Source: Paraconiothyrium sp. Pb-2020 (lineage: Eukaryota > Ascomycota > Dothideomycetes > Pleosporales > Didymosphaeriaceae). From it: a DNA stretch of 64,000 bases. The stretch lies in the NCBI GenBank assembly GCA_022419385.1, contig JAJUBI010000002.1, positions 1,550,001 through 1,614,000 of the forward strand. The letters are read 5' to 3'. Below the pieces are notes generated by a model. The model searched no databases. It worked only from the letters and a program-made list of their open reading frames with translations, and was not told where the DNA came from. Positions 1-10,778 of the stretch are shown here, piece by piece. Numbering within the stretch: position 1 is the stretch's first letter; every line of letters starts with the position of its first letter. Position numbers and translations under genes: made by a program.

Positions 1-466
1 GGAAACTGAGGACCCCAAGCATACCCGCAACCAAGCGCTCCTACCCACTTCGTAAGTATGGCAGGATGCGCGAAGAGCCCACCTGAGGGCTGGCGAAGCA
101 GATGCAGCTCCGAAGCGTCTTGGATAGAGCGATGGATTGCTGCGAGACCAATGCGCCAAATATCACGTCCCAGAGCGACAAAAGGCCACGATCCAAAGCG
201 ACAACCCAATGCGACAATATCCATCAACCTTGATATCCATCAACCTTGAACGATAAGCGTCAGGCTTCCCAAGCGACAGACTTCGACTTGCAACAGCGGC
301 AGTGTGATAGTAGGCTATTGACCATGCTGAGCCATGGCTGTGCGATCAGAATTGGATAGCCATAGCGACACAAAACACGCATATAATGTGTGAATACAGA
401 ATACGCGTCTTGAACTAGAGCACTTTGAAGTGAATTGGGTATCTAAAAGAAAGCTGGCTGTCCAGT
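1..466. other. intergenic, no supported gene
   Basis: This is the 3' flank of the minus-strand P450. Only short open frames without recognisable protein features occur. A GCGACA-type motif recurs loosely between about 170 and 370, but I see no RNA gene or clear repeat. Confidence 0.5.
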
Positions 467-2183
467 CTATATCTCCGCGCCCTCTCTACCTAGAATAGGA
501 AATCTTGTCCGCCGTGTTATCCTGACGTTGAAATCGTGCACCACCATAATGGCCAGCGACTCGACGTGCAAGGGTTTCTTGTTGTCAACAATCGCAAAAT
601 CAAACCTCCGCGTCAACTCCACGAATAGCTTCCGTACTTCCATGTACGCAATGTGTGTACCCATACATTGGTATTTTCCCGCACCGAAGACGAGTGCCAG
701 TGTCGACTTCATACGGGTGAGCCTGACGCCATCCTCCTCTTCAGCGGCCTCCAACCACCGCTCCGGACGGAAACAGTCCGCGTCAGGCCCGAATACTGCT
801 TGAGACCGCAGCACACCGGGTACGTTGGCACCGATCTGTGTTCCACCGGGTACTGCATACCCGCACACGGTGTCAACTCCCGCGGGTGATAGCTTGGACG
901 GCGAGACAGAGGGCGGATGCATTCGCATGGCCTCGCGCAGCACAGCGTCTAAGTAGGTCAAAGAGCGACTCTCAGCATCTGTCGCTGTGGGAAAACTCAG
1001 CGCTCCCGAGGCTGTGGCAGCATCAATTTCCTGCTGAAGAGCCATGTAAGCCGGAGGGCAGGTCAACAAGCAGAGCATGACCATGCGCGACCAATTGGAA
1101 GTCGTGTCCGAGCCAGCGATGATGTGAATATACACCTGCTGCATGAGCTCATCTCTGGTCATTCCACTCTGGATGAACTGTTGAAGCATATCGTTTTTAG
1201 GTTTAGCGTCCGGTGCTGTCCTTCGGTCGACCAGGTTCTTTGCGAAGCCAAAGAGGATTCCGAACCCGACTTTGTCGCCTTCCTTGGGGACCATGCACCT
1301 GAATGGCCACATGGTTCGCAGACCGGAGATCCATGGTACTAGGCCCGCGACTGTGACCATTCGCAGAGAGAGGTCGTTGATCTGTGTCATTCGGTTGATA
1401 TCCTCGTCCTTCTGGAGGAATCCGAATGGCTCGCCAAAGGCAAACGCTCCGAGGCAGTCCAGCGCATAGAAATGCATCTTCTCGCCGAAGTTCATGAATC
1501 TTGCAGAGGTCTCATTTCGACGACCCGCCGCATTCGAGTTATTGGAAGTACGATTTGTCGCGTACTTCCTATCGATGAGATCGATCAGTTTCGAAATTTG
1601 ACGATCGATCACTGGCTGTACATCGATGGAGTACTGATTAATTCGTCAGTGTCAATTACTTTCAAATTGCAGCAGTGCATATGGATTCAAAACTTACGGC
1701 AGTGCCCATTTTAGCCTTCAACGCCTTGTGTTTGACAGGATCGCGCTGCGAAGCAACGTGCGGGTCGCCCTCGGTAACACGCCCAGCGTCGTATGCCGGG
1801 CCTTTGGTGTACTGGGATCGAACACCAGAAATTCTCCTCAGCTCGTCCGGATCCGAGCAGAGCAAAAGGTTAGGACCGATGCGAACAAGTTCACCATATT
1901 TCTGCCCTGCATCAACCATGGAAGGGAACAGGTTCCCATACCACGCATGTTTCAGCAACCACAAAATCGTGAAGTGGGCAGCTGGCGGACCAGGAATATG
2001 GGAAAGCCTTCTCCATGATCGGTATTCCGAGATTGTGAGTAGGCAAGAAGAAAAGACCAGGAAGGAAAGGACACCTAGAGTTGACAACCTCCAGATTGTA
2101 TCCTCCGCCGAAAACGAAGGAACAACAGAGTGTGCTGCTGCCTCATTGGCTCGGGCAAGAGATGTAAAAGATTGGTCAGCCAT
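467..2183 (-). CDS. cytochrome P450 monooxygenase (pisatin demethylase / benzoate hydroxylase-like)
   Basis: Heme-thiolate monooxygenase, probably anchored in the ER. It has two exons, 2183-1698 and 1633-467. The 64-nt intron starts GTAAGT and ends CAG, giving 550 aa, the usual length for microsomal fungal P450s. A hydrophobic N-terminal anchor (about residues 32-52) is followed by a proline-rich hinge (PGPPAAH). The helix-I oxygen-binding motif AGSDTT is at about 335-340, ExxR (EAMR) at about 396, PERW further on, and the heme loop FGAGKYQCMG at about 478-487 with the ligand Cys near 485. All catalytic motifs are intact. The sequence pattern resembles the CYP57/pisatin demethylase and benzoate 4-monooxygenase group; this is family knowledge and the substrate cannot be read from sequence. 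No biosynthetic partner lies adjacent on the same strand. Confidence 0.93.
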
Positions 2184-3802
2184 TGTGTCGGGACAATGTG
2201 CTGTGTAACAACTGAGTACAGTAAGCCAGGGGTACGAGCGCCTGGTACTTGGGAATGATCAATTGAGGAGGGCAGTACTCTGCGATGCAGTCTGGACATG
2301 AGTGCCAGGTGCTCGGGAAATAAATCATTATCAATTCAGGACGGCAATGCTCTGCGATGGATTTGCTTGTGATCACAATCGTAAGGGTGTATGGAACCCA
2401 CTCTATGCGCTCGAATCTGCCTTGCTTTTCCCAAAGCTGGTAGTCAACCCTGTTGCTATTTGCAGCTGTCAAGGGCATTTTGGCACACATTTGCTGTCGC
2501 ACCACACGGTCTCGGGAATATACAGCAAGGTAGCAGGATAGCCAGCAGATGGCTAGCCAAATGGGTTTGTATTCGTTCTTGTGCCTACCGTTTCGAGGTA
2601 TGGCGCCGAGGCCTTGGTCTGGCATGCGTTGGCGAAGTTTCATGATCGGCGGTTTGGTCGTCCGAGGTTGTGGGTCCATGCTGATTTGGTTTCTGACGAT
2701 TCGAGCTAACGACGCGACCAAGTCACGTCACTGATTTGAGTACATCGCGCGAACCAGGGGCACCGCCTCAACTAGCTTGGCTTCCATATTCTTCCGTGCA
2801 ACCGGCGGCACAGCTTCAGCGTCTTAACTATGGGTCGGCACGGCACGCAGGGTGGGCTAAGAATACAGGCCAATCACTTCTCATGGAAGAGTGCGCTTCT
2901 GAGTGCAAAGGCTGCGAAGAAGATGGCGCAATGGAATATGGGCTGTCTGGGGGCGCAACTCCCAAGTAGATCGCCCTGGTCGTAGTCAAAACACGTGCAC
3001 CTGTTGATCATTTTCAAAGTTCCAAGGTTCGTGGATCAACACGTGGATCACTGCCCTTTGTACCACAGTATGTAAAAGTCCGACTTCGACGTCGACTGCA
3101 TGTAAGACGGGGGCGGATCCGGGTACCTGGGCACACACGCGAGAAGGATCAAGTCCGTAGAATTAAGCTCGTGGGGTATACGATTGCCCCTCATGGATTC
3201 TAGCAAGACTTCGATCGTCATGTTTTGGACCCCAAATAGTGCGAACGTTTACAATCCCGTAAATTAAGAGCGCGCTAGAAGACGCCTCGTGAAACTGGAA
3301 TTGGGCGTTCACGCTCAGCCAGCCTTCGAGAGCGCGCTAAATCATCTATTCCGGGTCGACGTTATCAGGGCCCCACCGTCTCCCGCGAGCATGTTGCTGG
3401 ACCTAGCGTGGCCGCACGCCGCTGACATGTCCATATGTACATGGGTTACACATGAGACTCGGGTGTCACCAGCGGTGAATTGATCCCCGTAGTTCATTGG
3501 ACCCAGCACCCAGGCTGTGCTGCATGCTGCACATCCCAGGTTGTCGGCGAATTTTGCCTTGCGCTCGGGACTGGCTCTATCGCAACGTGCTTCGACGCAC
3601 GAGTGACAACTAGTAGGATGCAAGAAAGCGCCCGCATGCGTGGGAGCATAAAGCACGCCGCTACACCCCACTGTCATGTTCAGTGCTTGAATCCTTCAGG
3701 TCTTCTCACCATCAGCATTGACCAGGAGTTTCTTTCGCGCATATCGCACTTTCTTTTTGAGTTCTCTCGGAATCGCTGCATCTTTCCGCAAGTCAATACA
3801 AC
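2184..3802. other. intergenic, divergent P450 / membrane-protein promoters
   Basis: A 1.6 kb divergent intergenic region. A 181-codon minus-strand open frame (2176-2721) overlaps the P450 start, and short frames occur at 2.3-3.7 kb. None shows domain-like composition or splice support. An imperfect tandem duplication lies at 2240-2360. Confidence 0.5.
2240..2360. repeat. imperfect tandem duplication (~55 bp units)
   Basis: Two diverged copies, about 2241-2290 and 2304-2360, share the order GG(T/C)-ACTTGGGAA / GCTCGGGAA, then an ATC-AATT block, then GGGCAGTACTCTGCGATG / CGGCAATGCTCTGCGATG. They sit about 60-180 bp upstream of the P450 start codon, so they may be a promoter duplication. Confidence 0.55.
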
Positions 3803-5189
3803 ATGTCGAGCAACATGACGACGGCATCACCTTCAGCTGGAGAGACTGCTGCGCTTTACCAGACCACCAAGGAGCTCATCACCGAACATGCTTTCAAGGT
3901 AAGTGCAAACAAGCTCTGCACGTTTGGAAGACTGAGCTAACCATGCCCTGTTACAGATCGTTATCTGGCTCGGAGTCGGCATATGTGCCACCGTGTGTAT
4001 CCTGCGGTTTTGCATCAGATCCATGATATTCCGGCGCCTCTTCGTTGAGGACTACCTCATGGTTGCCGCCATGGCAGTTCTCATCGCCATCTCTGCGGTC
4101 CTTCATGTCTATCTGGGGGATCTCTACGAATTGCTCCACGTCCAGAACATGTTGAAAGCCCCTGGGCCGGACTTCATGAACCAAATGACTCGAGGACTCA
4201 AGGGAGACGCTATTGCCATTGTCCTGAGCATCGTCGGCTTGTGGATGATCAAACTGAACTTCTTGCTCTTTTTCTACCGCATCGGGTACCAGATCAGAGC
4301 CTATTTGATTACTTGGTGGGTAGCGCTCGCGCTGGTCATGGCCTGCGGTGTCATAAACCTGGGAATGGTCCCCTACGATTGTATGCTGGGCGATGTCATG
4401 CACATCACCGTGACTTGCGCAATGGAATCAAGGGTATCAAAAATCTACACGCTCTACGTTGTCTCGGTCGTTATCGACGTGCTCTCTGATTTGATCAGTA
4501 AGTCATCCCCGCCACGACGCCACCCTAGCACAACTGACTTTAGAACTATAGTCATGGCTTTTCCCATTCTGATTGTCTGGAAGACTGGATTGAACTGGCG
4601 CCAGAAGCTTGTTCTATCGAGCGTTTTCCTCCTCGTGGGCTTCACGATTGGTGTGACCATTGTTCGCGGCAGCATTTTCGGCGGCGTCTACAAGTCGGTA
4701 ACGCAGACCAACCGCCAAGTCATCGACTCTTCGTGGATGCTGTTCTGGTGGTACATCGAGTTCATCGTCTCCTTCGTCATTGCATGCTTAATCTCTTTCC
4801 GTTCGCTTTGGTCTAGCAAACGCGATGAGAGCAATGCGAATTACCGCCAGCGGCTTGTTGCACAACAGCACAACATGGACCTTGAGAAAAGCGCTAGGCC
4901 TTCAGGCTCGAATGGTAGCAGGAACAACAGCAGCACAAAGAGCAAGTGGAGGAGATTCCAAGACGACCTGCTCACCACTTTCGCCGACCTCGAAGGTACC
5001 ACCATCAATGATGGTGATTCTTTCCTACGCCTCCAGCCCCACCTCGCAACGATGGATCTGGATTTCTCGACATTTGGCAGGAATCCTAGCGTGGGCTCGA
5101 CTAGCGAGATCACCAGGAAAGACTCGGCAAACGCGTCGACAATAGCTCCCAAATCGCCCCCAATGGCGTATTCACCCCAAATGCACTAG
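3803..5189 (+). CDS. fungal rhodopsin-like seven-TM integral membrane protein
   Basis: Three exons: 3803-3898, 3957-4497 and 4552-5189. The introns are 58 nt (GTAAGT..CAG) and 54 nt (GTAAGT..TAG), giving 424 aa. A short Ser/Thr-rich N-terminus precedes about seven hydrophobic helices: around IVIWLGVGICATVCILRFC, MVAAMAVLIAISAVLHVYL, AIAIVLSIVGLWMIKLNFLLFF, WVALALVMACGVINLGM, TLYVVSVVIDVLSDLI-IMAFPILI, LVLSSVFLLVGFTIGVTIV and WWYIEFIVSFVIACLISFRSLW. A polar C-terminal tail of about 120 residues follows. This layout, including the WYIE..V..ACL..FR motif in the last helix, is the fungal 'rhodopsin domain' (PTH11/SAT20-like) family. No retinal-binding Lys is implied. The family's function is mostly unknown, perhaps in signalling. 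The second intron is in frame and stop-free, so its retention would add 18 residues. Confidence 0.85.
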
Positions 5190-5692
5190 AGTACAGGCCG
5201 GAAGTTGCCAGCGATGAGAGGTGTTTGCAAGGGATACACAGCCGCTAACCGGCGCTGTTTCATACTAGATACCTACCATTAAAAAATTATTATTATTAGC
5301 AAAGTGACACCAGACAAGGATTAAATGAGTGACCCCAAAGTGCCCAATGCGCAGTCTGCCTTAGCGGTTGCGCCCATGCCCTCGCGAAACGTTTACAACT
5401 CCGACGTGCCGTTTCCCAACCTCGTGCTTGGTGACCCCACAGATTTGGGGGCGGTGACGGAGAACTAGTGTAGTAGGACCGCCCGTGGAACGTTGACTTT
5501 AGCGCTGCTGCGCCTTCCTTCTGCACTCTATTGCTCCTGCCCATCTCAGCCCGAGCGCCTGCGGCTCCTTCCGGCGCTGTCTCACTGCGGTTCCTGAGGT
5601 TTATTTTCCGACCTGCAGCTCCGACAAGAGCGCTCCTACGCTACCCCTCGCGAACTCGACACGGACTTACCCACTTGTCACCAACACCGATC
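5190..5692. other. intergenic / SDR 5' region
   Basis: A short (ATT)n run lies at about 5285-5298. The region upstream of the SDR ATG is an open frame back to 5531, but the conserved protein starts at 5693. No other feature is seen. Confidence 0.45.
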
Positions 5693-6831
5693 ATGTCGGA
5701 ATATATTACACCGCTGAACGTGTTTGCTGGCATCGTCGTCGTCATCGCATCCAGCTTCATCATGCCTGAATTTCGAGAAATGGCTAAAGTTACCCTCTTT
5801 GGGTCGGGTAACAAAGGCCGTGCCACGTTCAGTCCCGAAAAGGATATCCCATCGCTGGCAGGCAAGGTCGTACTCATCACCGGAGCTGCGGGTGATCTAG
5901 GCCGACAAACGGCCATCGAACTTGCAAAGTATGGTCGACCTGCGCGCATTTACGTTGCAGACCTGCCACGTGATGAAGCGCAGAAGAAGGCAGTCTTGGA
6001 CCGCATCAGTCGGGAAGCCTACGAGGGTCAAGAAGACAAAAACGCGACCACACCGAAAACCGAGGTGCGCTTCATCGACTTGGATCTGACATCCTTCGAC
6101 AGTGTCCGAGCGTGCGCTGCGGAACTTGCGGCGAAGGAAGAGCGTCTGGACATCCTTGTTCTCAACGCAGGCATTATACGTGTCGCAAAGGGGACGACGA
6201 AGGAAGGGTATGAGATCCACTTTGGTCTCAACTATCTGGGCCACGCGCTTCTGGCGAAGTTGCTTGTCCCAACCCTTGAGAACACAGCAAAGCAGTTTGC
6301 TGAACCGCGCGTGGTGGTTGTTTCGAGTGAGGGTCATGCCATGGCACCGAAGGGTGGTATTCAATTCGATAAACTGAAGAGCGAGTGCGCATCCATGGTA
6401 AGGATTTCCCCTCACCTTTGTCCGTCCAACGTCACACTAAACCATTGGCCTTGTAGGACTACTCGCAAAGGTACGGCCAGAGCAAATTAGCCCTCATTCA
6501 CCTTGTGCGACAACTTGCAAAACGCCACTCTGAATTTACGATTGCTGCGGTGCATCCGGGAAGAATTCTGACCGGCATGGCGGATGCACTGAAGAAAGAA
6601 AGCTTCCTCGTCAAAATCACAGCGCCTATCGCACCCTTCTTCTGTGTACCGGTTTCTGTCGGTATCATCAACCACCTGTGGGCGGCTACAAGTCCAGATG
6701 TAGTAAGTGGCACGTACTACGAGCCTGTGGGCGTACCTGGAAAGGAGTCTGCATTGGCGAAAGATGAAGCGTTGTCTGCGAAGATATGGGAATGGACCGA
6801 GGAGCAGTTGGGCAATGTGAACTCGCTGTAA
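5693..6831 (+). CDS. short-chain dehydrogenase/reductase, membrane-anchored (retinol dehydrogenase-like)
   Basis: NAD(P)-dependent oxidoreductase of the SDR superfamily. Two exons, 5693-6397 and 6457-6831, with a 59-nt intron (GTAAGG..TAG), give 359 aa. I chose the ATG at 5693 because MSEYITPLNVFAGIVVV begins a hydrophobic N-terminal segment (about residues 8-24), as in membrane-bound SDRs. The Rossmann glycine motif TGAAGDLG is at about 66-73 and the NAG motif (LVLNAGI) at about 148. The catalytic Ser is in VVVSSEGHAM. The catalytic YGQSK lies just after the splice junction (about residues 240-244), so the intron falls between the catalytic Ser and Tyr. The substrate cannot be deduced. The gene converges with the NLR-like gene, with about 200 bp between the stops. 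Confidence 0.9.
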
Positions 6832-7038
6832 GTAATGATGAACCGAGGTAACAGTGCGCTGGCACTTCTATAGATGACAGACCCGACGAATACGGAGTGA
6901 CTTGGCTGTTATTGAGCCTACAGATTTAATCTTGTAAAATATCTTTCGAGCTGTTCGCTATGTGTTGTACCCGTGAGGATAATCCAAGATTTCCTGTAAT
7001 ATCTCGCATGTATCCCTCGGTCCTATCAGACCGCATTC

Positions 7039-10000
7039 TTAAGGGTTTTGATGCGATCGTTTACTGGATAAATTACGGTCTGAGGACCTCCCCGATTCCA
7101 AATCATACCAATCGTCTCTCTTCCTTTTCCTCCTAATCGCTAGCTCCCTTTGGACCATGTTTCCCCCCACATTACTGCCTCCACCTGCTTTCTCGAGTAT
7201 TCTAAGGATGCCACGATAGACACTGATCCCGGAAGGACAAAACTGCAGTTCACTCACACCCGAGAGGAGCCAAGGAGCACTCCTCTCGTTGTTAACGCGA
7301 GTCAGAGCGAGGAGCCAGGGCGATTCTCCGTCTTCATCTACAAGGTCTGGGTCCGCGCCGAGTTCAATGAGCTTCTTAACGGTAGTGTCATTGCCTCTGT
7401 GAACAGCGTAGTGCAACGGTGAGCGTCCATGATAGTCTTGGTCGTTCACGTCAGCGCCGGCTTCTACGAGAGCCTGGATGAGTGGTCCGTAATCCAGCCG
7501 CTTACCCGGAACATGGACCATCCAACCTGCGACGAATGAGAGTGCGGTCCTACCAGCTGGTTTCTTCACATCGCTGGGTTGGTCAATGCCGTGCGCCCTG
7601 AGCATTTCGATGGCAGATTGATCGTAGACCCGGTGATTGACGTCGGCACCAGCTGCAAGAAGCATGTTTGCCATTCGGGTCTTTCTAGAGTAAATCGCAA
7701 AAAGGAGTGGAGTAACGCCGTTCTCATCTGCAAAGTCCGTACCAGCGTTGTGCTGAAGTAGGAGCTCGACAATGTCCTCGTGACCTCGTTTTGAGGCGAG
7801 TAGGAGAGGAGACTGTTTGCCGAAATTGAGAGCGTTGATATTAGCGCCGTGCTTTAACAGGAAGCGTGTTATCAGATGACGGCCTTCGTGTGCAGCAACA
7901 TGCAGTGCTGTACGCCCATCGTAGTCTTCGGCATCGATGTCAGCGCCGTGTTCGACGAGTAGCTCAACTGTAGATTGCTGCCCTTCAGAAGTTGCCTCCA
8001 TAAGTGCCGTGATACCGCCAAAGTCCTTTGCTTCTAGATCACAGTCCTCATCCTCAACAAGTTTTGCTACCACTTCCCTGAGCCCAAAGTGAGCGGCAAG
8101 CTGAACCGCTGTCACGCCCTTCTGATCAATGAGCTTGAGACCTGCTGCCTCAACGTTCTTCGGTCGCTTTAGGAAGTCCATAACACCTGGATGTACGGAT
8201 GGAAGATCAAGAGCGTGCTCGCCCCAGTGGTCGATCGCGTACGCATAAAAGGCATGGTAATATCTCAAATTGAACGATTCATCTGCATCGTTCTTGCCGT
8301 AGATCTCGAGCACCCCTTCATCGGTGTGAATCCAATCTACGCTATTGACATCTGAACATTCGAAGGGGTCTATCCCTTCCTCGTGTGAACGGAAGGAGAG
8401 ATATGTGGTGCATACAGCTACTATATTACTCCTGGCGTTGGGTGACCATTTCTGTAAGTTGCGTTGGAAAAATTCCTGAGCGGTATAATGAATTAGCCGG
8501 ACAATAGAGCTGGACTCATCGACTACGACAAGACCTATGCACGCAGAGACGACGTCTTTGATGTCGGAAATGTTGCTCAGATCGAGGTTTGATTCCCCGA
8601 TTTCCACGGCAAGCGCTACTCGCAGCATTGTTGCTGTCATAGGCGTCTTTGCGAAGGCAAGCCAAGCTAAAGCCTCCATGGCGAGCTCTCTTTGGCCGTG
8701 TGGCTGCCCTTGAATTCGATCCATAGCAACTGTGTAAGCATAGTCGTAAGCTTCAGACGCAAGCACTGCTTTATTGTCTTTTACTGAGCGCGCGTGTAGC
8801 TTTTCTAATATGATACGGGCGGCTTTGGGTGATCTCGCTGTTTTGAGAGACTCAAGGTGAAGGTGCGCCAACAAGAACCTAGCCAGGTATCAGGCAATAC
8901 ATCTTTATAACGGAGTGATGTAAATTAAGGACACGTACATGCCGTCTACTGACGCAACAATACCGAATATGATTTGCTCTTGGAGTCCTGTATCGTTCAC
9001 CACAAAATTTGGTAGGTATGGCATCTGTTCCTGAAGATAGAGTCGTACGTCCTCCATGGTTGCACGGATCTCCAGATACGGTAGACATTCGAATAACACT
9101 TCAATGCTGGGAACGCATCTCGATGTTGCCAAGAGGTTCACTGAACAGCTCTCCTGAAGAGAAAACAGGGTCGTCATTAGTTGTTGCGTAACTGGACACT
9201 CGTCAAGAGCATCAATGAGAATGAATACTCGCGGGAAGGAACCGATTACAGCTCGCATGGTGTCTACAACCTCTTGCAAGATGAACTTGTCTCGACCTTC
9301 TCGGTGCCGCTTATACAAGCCGATGACCGCTTCGGGCAACCGACGCATTTGGTCCACTAGCTGTTTCAAGAGACTGATCAGGAGGTGCTCCAGCGTTTGT
9401 TCCTTCTGGTAACCGTAACTGCAATACAGCGTCGCGACCTGGGCATGTCTGGTGGACTCATTATTGAGCCGTAGGTCTTGGGCGATAACTGAAGTGATAT
9501 AGGTTTTCCCGGCTCCAGGAAGGCCAGGGCAGAATAGTGTCTGACCGTGGAGTTTGGACCAGGTCCTGTAAGCTTCCGAATGGACAACCCAGTTGGCCCT
9601 GCCAACATGACTCGTTCTTGATTCTTGGTTCTGGAAGAGTTGCTTGGACGGCGTTAACCACTGCAGAATCCCCTCGCGTTGGAGGTCTGCCTCCTTCCTC
9701 GTAGTCTCTTTTTGCAGGCGATCGAGTGCCACTGTAACGGTGTGCTGTGTCGTTTGGATTTCTGAAATACCTTGCGCTAATTCTTGATAATGCTCAACGT
9801 TCGCCTGCGCACTATCTCGAATTGATTGTGCAAGCTTGTCGATTTGATGACTGATCTCCTGAGAACGCGCGTGCAAACTGTGTATTAATCTGCCAGAGTC
9901 GTTCTGCAGAGTTAGGAACAGGAAATCCATCTCTCGGTCAATATTCGTCATCAATTCCAGGATCTGCGCCTTTTTGAAAGGCCATCTCAAGCGCACATGT

Positions 10001-10284
10001 ATGTTATTGGGTTTGAAAAGTTCCTTGTTCACTGGCTCCAGCGCTTTTGCAAGTCTGTGTAGAGGGTTGTTCACGGATTCAAGTTTGCGTATAGACACAG
10101 CCCAAGTCGGATCAGCGTTGGGATCGTTCAGGTCTTCTTTGAGTAGCTGAAGAACGTGGCTGCAGCCCTCTAGCTGGTTACAAAGACGTTCTCTGTCATC
10201 TCTCGCACCGTGGGCGGTTCTTGCGTACGTAATAATGAAACCTGATAGCTGAAGAACTGCAATGATGCTTGCGGCGGTCTCCAT
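7039..10284 (-). CDS. NLR-like protein: N-terminal helical domain + NACHT NTPase + ankyrin repeats
   Basis: Fungal NOD-like receptor architecture. Exons are 10284-8939 and 8878-7039, with a 60-nt intron (GTACGT..CTAG) whose junction restores DGM-FLLAHLHLESL. The product is 1061 aa. The first in-frame ATG is at 10284 (METAASIIAVLQLSG), the typical start of the PigL_N/Helo-like N-terminal domain found on fungal NLRs. The P-loop is PGLPGAGKTYITS (about residues 251-263) and Walker B is RVFILIDALDECP. A winged-helix-like region follows (EALAWLAFAKTPMTATMLRVAL). The C-terminal third holds seven to eight ankyrin repeats, with TALHVAAHEG, SPLLLASKRGH and SPLHYAVHRGN signatures. By family knowledge such STAND proteins act in non-self recognition and regulated cell death; the ligand is unknown. 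All NTPase motifs appear intact. It shares a divergent promoter with an RBR E3 ligase. Confidence 0.92.
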
Positions 10285-10778
10285 CGTGCGGACAAGAGGG
10301 AAATTGTTTTGGCGAGGCTGAAGCCATGTTCTTATACTTGGTGACACCTGTGTTCAGCTATAGATGCAGGCAGCGAGGCGCAGCCGAACTTTCGCTACCC
10401 TTGCCCTCCGCCTCAATTGTCCAAATATGGAACAAAACAACCTCTCCTGTCATCTCATGCTGCATGTTGTCCGTTGCGACTTAGAGACGATTGTGGGAAA
10501 GTCGATGTATGACCAGTGTTGTCGTTTCCATCAAATAATGCACCGCCAAGACATTAGCATGTGAACAGGTGCCCATGACGCGTGGCTGTCGACAACATTC
10601 TCGGAATTCTGCGCGATGCCACCCAACACCTACAATGCGTAATCCTCTTCACCACGACCGATCTCCCGCTTCCCGGACCTCCGTACTGCCCGCTTCCGAC
10701 GTCTGCGATACTTAACAGCCGAATGCACGAGCGACCACCCACTACGAGTTGCCACAAGGCTCAACATCTCCGTCCAGC
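10285..10778. promoter_or_regulatory. shared divergent promoter region, NLR-like / RBR E3
   Basis: A 494-bp region separates the two outward-facing start codons and contains no convincing gene. It must hold both promoters. No specific factor site is assigned. Confidence 0.5.

Noticed and set aside
2176..2721. 181-codon minus-strand frame overlapping the P450 start
   Set aside because: It runs through the duplicated promoter block, overlaps the P450 ATG region and has no recognisable features.
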